From the NCBI GenBank assembly GCA_958430865.1, contig CAUDNR010004205.1:10815-27677 (forward strand): a DNA stretch of 16,863 bases, in the 5' to 3' direction. Below are positions 1 to 7,740 of the stretch, piece by piece; position 1 is the first letter of the stretch, and each line of letters starts with the position of its first letter. This DNA comes from Entrophospora sp. SA101. Taxonomy: Eukaryota; Glomeromycota; Glomeromycetes; Entrophosporales; Entrophosporaceae. A program made the position numbers and the translations under genes. The notes beneath the pieces are model-generated. The model did no database searches. It was not told where the DNA came from and was given only the letters and a program-made list of their open reading frames with translations.

Positions 1-449
1 AAATCAGGCAAGTTTGTGTATGAAAGCGTGATTTTTTTCTTCATTTTTTCATATAAAATTCCGTGTTGATCAAAAAACTTTTATTAGTGAGTGACACTTG
101 ACCCCCTGTAGATCCGCAATGTCCTGCGACTGATATGTGCAACATTGAGTTGTCCCCCCATACCCCTAGATAATACCCATTACTTTGACATATCTTGACA
201 AGTGTCAACCATTGAATACATGGAAAAAAAATATGTTCATATCAAAAAATTTAATTTTTCAATTTCTGATTTAACATTAGTATTAGGAAATAATTAATAG
301 TATGATCTTACATCAACCAGGATTTCAAGGCCCTACAAGTAAAGTTGAAATTTTCCTAATTTAACCTTCGAAGAGTCCTTAACAAACTTTTCAGAGCACA
401 CTCTGATACACCCATTGCAACTGTCTTTGCTTTATAAACCCCTCTAGTT
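1..449. other. Intergenic A+T-rich stretch with a weak inverted repeat
   Basis: No gene is recognisable. Nine-base arms TGACACTTG (92-100) and CAAGTGTCA (199-207) face each other around a base-richer core containing CCCCC and GGGG-complement runs, which could be the remains of a roughly 115-bp inverted-repeat element, but no target duplication is clear. From about 310 onward the minus strand carries several short coding-like frames that lead into the open frame ending at 450. Confidence 0.4.
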
Positions 450-644
450 TTATGAACATCTCAAGGAAAGTGCCAACAAAAGCAACACTTTTAACTGTCG
501 TAGAATGACCAATACTTGAGCTAGCTTCTTGTTTGAGTAGTCGTTTGGAAGTCCTGATTTAGCTTTAAATTTTTTGTTTAATGCGAGAAGGTTGTTTGCA
601 TAGTGAAAAATAGCAAAAAAAAAATTTTTGAAAATGGGCGTCAA
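450..644 (-). other. Coding-like open frame, unrecognised, possibly a gene relic
   Basis: A 64-codon minus-strand frame reads ...FFFAIFHYANNLL... and ends LSLRCS. Its amino-acid make-up (mixed K, N, L, A, few homopolymers after residue 12) is more protein-like than random A+T-rich DNA. An overlapping minus frame continues with coding-like text (HKTRGVYKAKTVAMGV) between about 460 and 360, as expected if a gene has suffered an indel. No domain is recognisable. It overlaps the + strand open stretch 582-767, so at most one of the two is likely real. Treat as a possible relic only. Confidence 0.2.
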
Positions 645-767
645 AAATTTTTACAACATTACACATATCAAATTTTATCAGAAATTCGATTTTTTTCTAA
701 TGTCGATAGCATAATAATAATAATAATAATTGTTTGTGTACAACCCATAAATTTCGGAATACTTGTA
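582..767 (+). other. Open stretch flanking the 448-bp element; possible 5' part of the Gln-rich gene
   Basis: In the frame used by the first Gln-rich codons after the element (CAA at 1218), the left flank is free of stops from the TAA at 579-581 up to the TA at 766-767, 62 codons. Removing the element together with one TA copy joins this stretch in phase with the Gln-rich reading. The residues here are not Gln-rich and include a run of Ile from the ATA microsatellite at 712-731, so the link is only suggestive. No start codon context was identified. Confidence 0.25.
712..731. repeat. ATA/TAA trinucleotide microsatellite
   Basis: About six uninterrupted TAA units precede the 448-bp inverted-repeat element. 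Similar TTA/TAA runs recur through the window (9490-9525, 11740-11755, 12600-12621), so this is ordinary low-complexity sequence. Confidence 0.85.
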
Positions 768-1215
768 TAGTTGGCTCAGTCTAAAGACCTCCTAAGTTTT
801 GCATGAATTTAAAAGTATAGAAGTCACTTTCTGTCCTATCTTTTAAAAAAATAACATTATTAGTTGATAGAATAGGTCTTTAGTTTTAATGTAATAATGA
901 GATATTCTCAAAAAAATCATTTGTTGTAGAGTTCTATTCTTTTTTAGAACATGTACTTTACTATGTTCATGAGAAATTTGGCCGCTAGGATCATTACTAA
1001 ATTTAGACCAAACTACAAAAATCATTTCTAAATTTAGACTAATACATGACCATCATATCTAAATTTGGCAGTACGAAATAAATTTTTAAACCCAAAATCA
1101 CGTGAAGTCCTATTTTCAAAAATTTTTATTGCATTTATGAACAAATTACAAATTGCTATTTTTGAAATTTGGCCACGTGGCGCAGAAATAGGAGGTCTTT
1201 AGACTGAGCCAACCA
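768..1215. mobile_element. 448-bp inverted-repeat element (MITE-like, TA target site)
   Basis: The ends are 27-bp terminal inverted repeats: 768-794 reads TAGTTGGCTCAGTCTAAAGA and continues to CCTCCTA, and the reverse complement of 1189-1215 is the same apart from one base (A/G at the third position). TA dinucleotides sit immediately outside both ends (766-767 and 1216-1217), the target duplication expected of the Tc1/mariner superfamily. The interior has no transposase; its only open frame (minus, 843-1025) is not protein-like. This is the form of a non-autonomous element mobilised in trans. It abuts the Gln-rich gene and may have separated it from its original 5' end. Confidence 0.85.
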
Positions 1216-1217
1216 TA

Positions 1218-2941
1218 CAACTTGCACAACAATTGCAACAGCTCTTACAAGCACAACAATGCTTACTACAACAGCAGCAACAATGCTACAACAACAGCAA
1301 CAGCAAGAACAAGATTTGCAACAACAGCAACAACTTTTACATGAGCAACTTTTAGAAGTTTTAGAACAGCAGCAGCAACTCATACAACAACAATTCCAAC
1401 AACCTCCACAAAAGCAGCAACAATTTTTACAACAACAGCAAAAACTATTACAACAACAGCAACAATTAGCACAACAACAACAACTACTCTCACAACAACA
1501 ACAACAACAACCCTTAGAACAACAGCAAGAATTCTTGCAACAACAAGAATTCTTACAACAACATCAGGAACTCTTACAACAACTGCAAGAACACTTGCAA
1601 CAACTGCAGCTATTCACACAACATCAACAGCAGAAACTCTTAGAATGTCAACAAAAACCCACTCAACACCAACAACATCTCATAGAACTCTTAGAACAAT
1701 GTCAACAACTCCTACAAAAACAGCAACAATTCACACAACAACAGCAACAACTCTTACAAAATCAGCATAAATTCATACAACTGCAATTATTACAACAATT
1801 TGTACAAGGACAAGTCACAATACCAACCAACTGTTTTGATTTTGGAGAGCTTTCTATAATTAGTAAAGATGATTATACTAATATTTTAAGAGATTGGGAG
1901 GAATTGGAAAATATAAACAATGAATTAATGAATAAATTCAATGAAATAGTCCATGAATTGAAAATTGCATGTAATGACTTGGTTAATAAACACAATGACT
2001 TGGCTAATATATACAATGAATTAATGAGTAAAAACAATGTATTGGAAAATGAAAACAATGTAAAAATAATAAAATGAATAATTATAACAAAAAAAAAGGT
2101 CAAACAATCAGTAGATTTAGTAATGAAAACATTAAATTAAAAAGTGAAGTCAATAAATTGAAAAGTGAATACAATGAATTGAGAAATGAAAACAAAAAAA
2201 ATGATCAAACAATCAATGAATTGAAAAGTTATAGCAAAAAACAAGATCAAACAATTGGTAGATTTAGTAATGAAATCATTAAATTGAAAAGTGAAGTCAA
2301 TGAATTGAAAAGTGAGGTCAATGAATTGAAAAGTGAAAACAATGAATTGGAAAGTAAAAATAATCAAAACAATCAAACAATTGATGAATTGAGAGTTAAA
2401 AATGATAGAAATGATAAAACAATCAGTGGATTTAATAATAAATCAATAAATTGGAAAGTGAAAACACAAAATTGGAAAGTGATTTTAATGATTTGGAAAG
2501 TGATTTCAGGAAATTGGAAAAAAACAAAAAACAAGATCAAACAATTGGTAGGTTTAGTAATGAAAACAATAAATTGAAAAATGAAGTCAATGAATTGGAA
2601 AGTGAAGTCAATAAATTGAAAAGTGAAGTCAATAAATTGAAAAGTGAAAACAATGAATTGGAAAGTAAAAACAATCAAAACAATCAAAACAATCAAACAA
2701 TTGATGGATTGAGAGATAAAAACGAAAAAAATGATAAAACAGTCAGTGGATTTAATAATGTAATCAATAAATTGGAAAGTGAAAACAATAAATTGACAAA
2801 TGAACTCGAGGGATTGAAAAGTGAACTTAAGAAATTGGAAAGTGAAGTTAATAAATTAAAAAATGAAATAATGAATTGGAAAGTAAAGAATTAAATAATT
2901 TGGAATTAAAAACAATATCTGATAATGAAATAATAATATAA
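1218..2941 (+). pseudogene. Gln-rich, heptad-repeat coiled-coil protein, broken by four -1 slips
   Basis: The reading begins with Gln/Leu codons right after the mobile element and ends at TAA 2939-2941. Three parts follow one another: a Gln-rich block to about 1810, built largely of seven-residue units such as LLQQQQQ and FTQQQQQ; a short non-repetitive linker (about 1811-1895, with FDFGELSIISKDDYTNILRDW); and an Asn/Lys/Glu-rich coiled coil of heptads like NELKSEV. The text stays continuous only by changing frame near 1283, 2070, 2437 and 2868. Each change equals loss of one base. At 2437 this can be seen directly, because the parallel copy at 2749 has AATGTAATC where this one has AATAAATC. 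The longest single frame is 1259-2077, whose ATG follows the first slip. No enzyme domain is visible; a scaffold, prion-like or structural role is possible but unproven. Decay and uncorrected read errors are both open explanations. Confidence 0.65.
2096..2870 (+). repeat. 21-bp heptad-coding repeats nested in a larger repeat
   Basis: The basic unit is 21 bp, of the type AATGAATTGAAAAGTGAAGTC, coding one heptad. Above it sits a larger repeat marked by a DQTIGRFSNE-like segment starting near 2101, 2248 and 2538. The first offset is 147 bp (exactly seven heptads); the second is 290 bp, one short of a multiple of three, which locates the single-base loss between those copies. Such arrays change length easily by unequal exchange. 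Confidence 0.85.
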
Positions 2942-3568
2942 ATATTTTTATTTATTTTTTTCTTTTGGTTGAATTTTACTTTTTAAATGGTTGTTTATTA
3001 AACCTTTTCTATCATAATTACATGACTACAAAAATATTTATTTATTTACTTGTGATTTAGTAAATGTAGGCTTTGTTTTTCTATAGTGCAGTTTTTTGGA
3101 ACAAAATTTTTGAAAAATATGCAAATCAATAAATGCATTCCATTTTTTACTGGACAATAAATTATAAAAATGTTGAACTCCATATTTGCTCTTTGACAGG
3201 TTGTTTAATGATGATCAATGTCCAATGCCAATGTAGTTGAAACAAAAGCGTTTATATTCACAAATTAATCAAACAAATTAATTCATCAATGTCAAAAAAA
3301 TGCACATACTCACATGGTCAAAATTATTGCTAAACCTCGCATTGTAAATCACAAAAGAATTATCATTTTGTAGCAAAAATTCTACTATTCTCAAAAACTA
3401 AGGAATAAAAAAAGTCAAAAAATTTTTGATGTTTTTTGTAACAAACATTATTTTAATAAATTATGAACAAACCCTTTGAAATTTTTCGATGTTGAAATAA
3501 GTGAAAGCTAACGTGGTGAAACAATTTGTCTTTATATATCTTGGTTGAATGGTATAAATGAAAAATGA
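2942..3568. other. A+T-rich spacer, no gene seen
   Basis: Poly-T runs and short TTTATTTATT stretches follow the coiled-coil gene and could serve its 3' end, but no defined poly(A) signal stands out. From about 3480 the + strand has short fragments (VVKQFV, near 3512) that may belong to the decayed transposase that follows. Confidence 0.5.
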
Positions 3569-3670
3569 CTTATAAAACAAAAATTTCAAATTCAAAAAAT
3601 ATCGCCTGACTTGAACCCAATTGAATATTTATGGCAAGAAAGAATAATTAGAAGGCACACCGAAATTTAA
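3569..3670 (+). pseudogene. Tc1/mariner transposase, C-terminal catalytic remnant
   Basis: The frame contains SPDLNPIEYLW (from 3602), the highly conserved motif around the last catalytic acidic residue of Tc1/mariner DDE transposases, followed by QERIIRRHTEI and a TAA at 3668-3670. Intact family members are about 330-350 residues; only about 33 codons are open here, after an in-frame TGA at 3566. The first two catalytic Asp regions and the DNA-binding domain could not be found upstream. It is therefore a dead 3' fragment. It shows that such elements have been active in this genome and gives a plausible source class for the TA-flanked elements at 768-1215 and 14863-14952. Confidence 0.8.
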
Positions 3671-3675
3671 TGAGT

Positions 3676-3718
3676 TAGGGTCTCTATTCCAAGAGGTTTT
3701 ATTCGAATAGAGATCCTA
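3676..3718. repeat. 43-bp hairpin / inverted repeat beside the transposase tail
   Basis: Arms TAGGGTCTCTATTC and GAATAGAGATCCTA pair over 14 bp with one mismatch around a 15-base loop. It starts six bases after the transposase stop codon, where the 3' terminal repeat of a Tc1-like element would be expected, so it may be a collapsed terminal repeat or a separate tiny palindromic element. Confidence 0.6.
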
Positions 3719-4417
3719 GTTTCTTTGAAAAATATAATAAATCGATAATGTAGAGATGGTAGAAGTGTATAAAAAACGTTTATTATTTTAGATATAACTA
3801 TAAAAAAACTTGTTTTTATGTGTGTGTATGGAGCGATAAATAAATAAATTTTAAAGATTTCCAAGTGTTTTTTGTATGTATTATTACATGAGCAAAAGAA
3901 AAATTTCCTTTTTTTTTATATTTAAACAAAACAATCATGTCCCATTTCATTAATTATTTTTTTAAGAATATTGGTCAGATATCAGATTCTGATATTTACT
4001 GATACCCCATTACCCAATTTGGCATCATTCAACCAGTAAAAAAAAAACCAATAGATTATATATAAGCAAAGAAAGATGGGACTTTAAATTAGTACAAAAG
4101 AATTTTAAATCATGCATAAACATAACAGTTTAATAGCTTGATTGACATAGTGGAGCAGCCATGAATTCCATGCAATTTTTTTTTATTATATAATTAATTA
4201 TATATCTTTAAACAAACATGACTTAGCTATTTAATCATTTCCTTGTATGTGAATGCCTTCATCCATCAAATATTCATGGTGTTCATAATTAATTATTATT
4301 CAATATATTTGATGTAATAATTGACATAACAAACAATTCATCATCCAAATAATGATAATACCAAAATGAAACTCTTAACAATGTGTGTCTACAGATCTCT
4401 GGGATTTACAAGAATAA
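3719..4417. other. A+T-rich spacer, no gene seen
   Basis: Low-complexity A+T sequence. It includes a small near-palindrome with 8-base arms ATATCAGA/TCTGATAT (about 3978-3994) and a TATATATAAG box-like run near 4056-4065. No open frame convincing on either strand was found. Confidence 0.5.
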
Positions 4418-4635
4418 ATGGATAGAGAGGATCAAAAAAAAAATTTTTTTCTGATTATCACTGATAGCTGGTGTTTATGTGATGATTGTTTTGTCACAGA
4501 GCCAGCCTTACCTAGAGGTAGGACCATTGCAGACAACTTTTCATCTAACTTGTTGGCCATCTCTGGTCTGGGTGTTGTGAAGGTGTTATTGACAATTGAT
4601 GCAGTCTTGGGTAAACTCCAGGGCATATAAAACAT
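4418..4635. other. Base-richer island open on both strands, strand undecided
   Basis: From about 4465 to 4625 the G+C content rises to nearly half by eye, well above the surroundings. The + strand is open for 70 codons (4418-4630, containing EPALPRGRTIADNFSSNLLA) and the minus strand for 67 (4432-4635, containing FTTPRPEMANKLDEKLSAMV). Both look like protein and neither belongs to a family I recognise. The minus reading agrees with the strand of the next relics (4709-9275). It could be an exon fragment or the remains of a more G+C-rich transposable element. Confidence 0.35.
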
Positions 4636-4708
4636 TATATTCTCACATCCTTGTCAATAAACAATTGGCACAACATTAATTAGTTAATTAATCGACATTT
4701 ATTTTATT

Positions 4709-4945
4709 CTAATGATACAAACTACCTACAGATTCTTTAATTAATGGTATAGCCCATTCTTTTTTAGCATTGTGTGATTAGGTTTTTTTTTAAAGGTTCT
4801 TTCATTAAATACGAGATTTTCTTTGGAGAAATTTCATTCCAATTACCAATATGAAGAAAAGACCAGGCAAATATGCATTATCATTGTCAGACCATTTCCA
4901 TTCTTTCTTATACTCAAAAAAACGCAAAGCTCTTGAAAATGGTTT
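4709..4945 (-). pseudogene. Decayed unrecognised gene, three overlapping frame pieces
   Basis: Three minus-strand pieces read as one protein if frame changes are allowed: an open run from 4945 containing FEYKKEWKWSDNDNAYLPG; a piece from 4853 to 4764 containing HIGNWNEISPKKISYLMKEP; and a piece from about 4774 to the TAG at 4709-4711 containing KKEWAIPLIKESVGSLYH. Trp-, Lys- and Glu-rich, non-repetitive text of this sort is not expected from spacer DNA. Similar minus-strand text lies upstream at about 5092-5166 (FFDITGMDIIYHYYGARVK), so the original gene probably extended to the right, perhaps to the frame at 5428-5697. I do not recognise the family. Confidence 0.5.
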
Positions 4946-5427
4946 TCAAACCTATTATTTAAATTTTCTTTTTTAGTGTAAAGTCATAAGTTAGTTAAAA
5001 ATAATAATATTGTTTATTACAAACAAAAATAAAAAATAATACAAATCTCAATAATTGACAGGACCTTTATATTATTCTTGAATTCAAGTGCTCACTTTAC
5101 TCTTGCACCATAATAATGATATATTATATCCATGCCTGTGATATCAAAGAAGGAGGAAACTTTTAATATTGATTTTTTAATTATTATGATATCTTTATAA
5201 ATATATATCAAACATTACTTAACACTACTGCTCAACTTCTGAAGCAATTTTTTGTTGAATTCGCATTTTAATTGTTAGTTAAAGTATAGGTTGATAAAGT
5301 ACTGTAAAGTTATTATATATTAAAAAAATTTTATTAAAAATTTATTATATTTTCAATTGAATTTAAAATACTTCTATTTATACATAACTTAACAGTCAAC
5401 TTATTACTTATTGTTTCATTTACTCTA
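4946..5427. other. A+T-rich stretch with one short minus-strand coding-like piece
   Basis: Apart from the minus frame at about 5092-5166 mentioned with the neighbouring relic, only homopolymer and TAT/ATA-rich sequence is seen. It may contain decayed exons or introns linking 4709-4945 and 5428-5697. Confidence 0.4.
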
Positions 5428-5697
5428 CTATCTATAATTTTTATTTTCCTTCCACATAAATGCTATATCCCCACCTTCTGATCTTGTATGTATATCTGAA
5501 AAAACAACTTCATTATTTTCATAATATTTAAATATGGCATCAACATTTGAATATCTTGTTATATAATTACTAAATATTTGAACAAATACAGTTTCACAAC
5601 AAATTTTTCCACTTCTATTATTTTGTAGCAATTCCATAACAAGATAAAATTTCTTGTTTAAATGGCTCAACCAAAAAAATTTAGGAGCTTTTAATGG
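5428..5697 (-). CDS. Hypothetical protein or exon, unrecognised
   Basis: A minus-strand frame is open from 5697 (after a TGA at 5698-5700) to the TAG at 5428-5430, 89 codons. The first in-frame ATG is at 5637 and would give 70 residues beginning MELLQNNRSGKICCETVF; the upstream codons (PKFFWLSHLNKKFYLV) also look coding, so the segment may be an internal or last exon with its start elsewhere. The chain is mixed and globular in style, with YSNVDAIFKYYENNEVVFSD in the middle and a basic end WKENKNYR. No domain is recognised. There is no clear pyrimidine-rich acceptor upstream, so the exon limit is undecided. It lies on the same strand as all coding material from 4709 to 9275. Confidence 0.45.
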   Translation of the reverse strand, partial: PLKAPKFFWLSHLNKKFYLVMELLQNNRSGKICCETVFVQIFSNYITRYSNVDAIFKYYENNEVVFSDIHTRSEGGDIAFMWKENKNYR

Positions 5698-6108
5698 TCA
5701 TAAATTTACACGCGGACTATTATATTCTATATATCTTCATAAACTATTAATATTAATGTTTTTATCATGTTGACACAAATTGAATTATAAATTTGGTTCT
5801 AATTACAAAATAGAAAACAAAACTATTAAGAACGAGAAGCTAGAAAACATTAAACAATTATTAAGTATATCTAATATATTTACTTGGATTCATTTTTATA
5901 ATTATGTATATATTAATATATATATATTCACGTTTATTATTATTATCTATTAGATATTATAAAAAAAAAGGTCACAGATATTCTTTATTTTTATATTAAT
6001 ATTAATATTAATCATCCTATCATATTTCGGAAATATCATTGCCAATAATAATTATCAAAGTTAAAAAAATTTTTATATATTTACATTAAAAAAAAAAAAG
6101 ACATCGGG
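5698..6108. other. A+T-rich spacer downstream of the 6109-6656 gene
   Basis: Sequence is dominated by TATATA, ATTATT and poly-A/poly-T runs, including (ATATTA) units near 5990-6010. A 12-base poly-A run at 6087-6098 (poly-T on the minus strand) follows the stop codon of the minus-strand gene. No coding frame seen. Confidence 0.5.
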
Positions 6109-6656
6109 TTAAAAATGAATATCAGATTCTTCCAATTCAAAATCAAAAGATGGTTTCTGTTTTTCCAGTTCTTTCTTTTTTTGAACTTTTAACAATTGAA
6201 ATAAATATTTCTCTATAGAAATTTGATTTTTAAGTTTTTCTAATTTTTTATTAAAATATCTATTTACTCCCATTTGTTTCTTCTTATTTTTTGTTGTTAC
6301 ACAAATCTCCTTTCGCTCTAATTCCAAAGATTTTCTTTTGGTTGTTAAATATTTTATTTTATCTTTTTGTTGTTGTATTTTCATTTCGAGTCCGTTCAAC
6401 GTTTTTGGAATTTTTCGTATAAATTTCTCAACTATTGATGACAAATAAAGTTTTCGCTGTCGTTGACTTTCGAGTGAATCTAAAAAAAAATTAATAACAA
6501 TGATAACCATTACTATCATTATTACTATCATTATTACAAAGATTAATAATCTTAAAAATATTTACTATGATCTTCAAAATTATTATATCGCGTTATATTA
6601 AGAATTGTCATAAAGAACACAAGACTAAAAATTATAAAAATATAATATTTTATCAT
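6109..6656 (-). CDS. Two-exon gene: N-terminal hydrophobic segment plus Lys-rich coiled coil
   Basis: Exon 1 is 6566-6656 and exon 2 is 6109-6479, joined across an 86-bp intron (6480-6565) that starts GTAAAT and ends in a nine-T tract and AG. Phases agree (one base left over, two taken up) and the spliced frame is exactly 153 codons plus stop. Residues 1-19 start MIKYYIFIIFSLVFF, a strong hydrophobic signal or signal-anchor; no clear AxA cleavage site follows. Residues of about 40-135 are rich in Lys, Glu, Gln and Leu with coiled-coil character (KIQQQKDKIKYLTTKRKSLE), and the tail FELEESDIHF is acidic. The protein is probably secreted or membrane-anchored with a helical rod. I recognise no family. 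Without splicing, exon 2 reads back into intron sequence as an artificial Ile/Val-rich start, which argues for the two-exon model. Confidence 0.7.
6480..6565 (-). other. Intron of the 6109-6656 gene
   Basis: Donor GTAAAT at 6565-6560 and acceptor TTTTTTTTTAG ending at 6480, 86 bp, phase 1. The donor is not the best match to GTAAGT, but it is the only one that keeps the hydrophobic leader in frame with the coiled coil. Confidence 0.65.
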
Positions 6657-6919
6657 TTCTTCTTTTTGAAACTAAAGGTTTTTTAAAAAATTTTTTTAAA
6701 TAAAATGAATTTTAAATTTTTAAATTTTTGATAGTTTACAATGGCTGTGTAGTATAGTAATGAAAAAAAACAGAATAAAAAATTTCACGCGCTTGTCTGT
6801 TCCAAGCCACACGTCCAATTTTTTTATCCTATTACGTCAAAAATTTTATTAAAATATTACATGTAAAATAAAATTATGAATTTGTTTTTGTAAATTTGAT
6901 TATTATTATTTTATTATTA
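6657..6919. other. Spacer between the coiled-coil gene and the TLDc relic
   Basis: This holds the 5' flank of the minus-strand gene at 6656 (purine-rich AAAAGAAGAA just before the ATG) and, on the other side, the 3' flank of the TLDc relic. No TATA box is distinctive in such A+T-rich sequence. Confidence 0.4.
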
Positions 6920-7490
6920 TCAATTATTTGGAAATACTACCATTTGTATATCATGACCACCACCAAAAGCAGGTAAAAAAGAAGCACCACAACAAATTGC
7001 ATAATTACGATTGTTATTATTAACATAGCTAAGTTTTGCGGCATTAATATCATTTTTATTACTTATATTAATATAAAACTTTCATTCGTTTTTTTATAAG
7101 CATATGATCCACTCCAATCAAGTGTAATTATAACCACCAATTATTTGATATGAATTTTGTATTTTACCAACTACAAGAGTTTGTTGATGGCATCACATTT
7201 TTGATGAAATGTATGATCATTTAAACCGTCTCTGCTACCGTGATATAAAAAGTTTGAATTCGTATTTAGTCACTTTATATGAATTATATGGTAGGTTTTT
7301 CCTATCTATCCAACTTGCAAAAAGCAAAGCAAACTTTTCGTCAATTAATTGTCATTAATTCAAGCTTTAGATTTTTCAATGGCAATAAGTTTAATGATTG
7401 TTGTTTATCAGGATCTAAATAATATGTAGAGGTTGTTCCAGAAAAACTCAGGAAAAAGGCTCTGAAATGGTACGATTTTATCGAAAAAGC
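6920..7490 (-). pseudogene. TLDc-domain protein relic (C-terminal half), multiply frameshifted
   Basis: Pieces in order along the minus strand: FFDKIVPFQSLFPEFFW (from about 7486); LDPDKQQSLNLLPLKNLKLE (about 7430-7350); ALLFASWIDRK with EFKLFISR (7348-7238); GSRDG, HTFHQKCDAIN (7239-7171); LVVGKIQNSYQIIGGYN (7177-7118); LDWSGSYAYKKTNESFI (7122-7063); and NRNYAICCGASFLPAFGGGH to a TGA at 6920-6922. The order FxLL-SRDG, FHxxCD, IIGGYN-W, ESFI, FGGGxD is that of the TLDc domain, and the ASWIDRK lead-in matches the BTB-BACK-TLDc proteins that are numerous in AM fungi. At least four indels break the domain, so no functional TLDc protein is encoded as given. The chain also stops soon after FGGGHDI, short of the usual TLDc end. 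Confidence 0.8.
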
Positions 7491-7740
7491 CTTGAAATCT
7501 TATTATTATTGAGAAACAAGTAAGTTTCTTTATCGTCTATGAATTGGAGCATATCATATACCACTTTTTTATTTTCTGCTACTCTTTTTTCTGCTGATTT
7601 TTTACGTAGGGTTGATTTCATCTTTATTATCGTGACTTTTGACATTCTGCCTGTTTTTCTCATCCAAATAAGTTCTAACTTTTGAATGTCATACATTTTC
7701 CACTACCACTTTGACCATATTCATGATTGATAATACGTGT
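7478..7740 (-). pseudogene. Lys-rich coding-like frames upstream of the TLDc relic, one with a P-loop-like motif
   Basis: One minus frame (ATG 7696 to TAA 7478) gives a Lys-rich 72-residue chain containing KKSAEKRVAENKKVVYDML. Overlapping frames are also coding-like: KVRTYLDEKNRQNVKSHDNK near 7683-7625, and YGQSGSGKCMTFKS near 7720-7675, where GQSGSGK fits the Walker A pattern GxxGxGK. The bases coding that motif (GGTCAAAGTGGTAGTGGAAAA) are richer in G than their surroundings, as a real coding relic would be. This could be the N-terminal part of the adjacent TLDc gene or a separate P-loop gene relic; the frames are too broken to say. Confidence 0.35.

Noticed and set aside
843..1025. Minus-strand 60-codon frame inside the 448-bp element
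   Set aside because: Not protein-like and lies within a non-autonomous element; no transposase motif.
1156..1383. Minus-strand Cys/Ser-rich 75-codon frame resembling a metallothionein or toxin
   Set aside because: It is the antisense of CAA/CAG codons in the Gln-rich block and overlaps the element end; the Cys runs come from GCA/ACA complements.
2060..2085. Programmed frameshifting at the ATGA overlap (2074-2077) in the coiled-coil gene
   Set aside because: Four slips at unrelated sites, one of which is shown by the parallel copy to be a base loss, make errors or decay simpler than recoding.
1873..2696. Three minus-strand frames rich in FQFIVFTFQFID, membrane-like
   Set aside because: They are the antisense of the heptad repeats (GAATTGAAAAGTGAA); the + strand carries the meaningful coiled coil.
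3667..3864. Minus-strand 65-codon frame
   Set aside because: Overlaps the hairpin and low-complexity DNA; composition is what A+T-rich sequence gives by chance.
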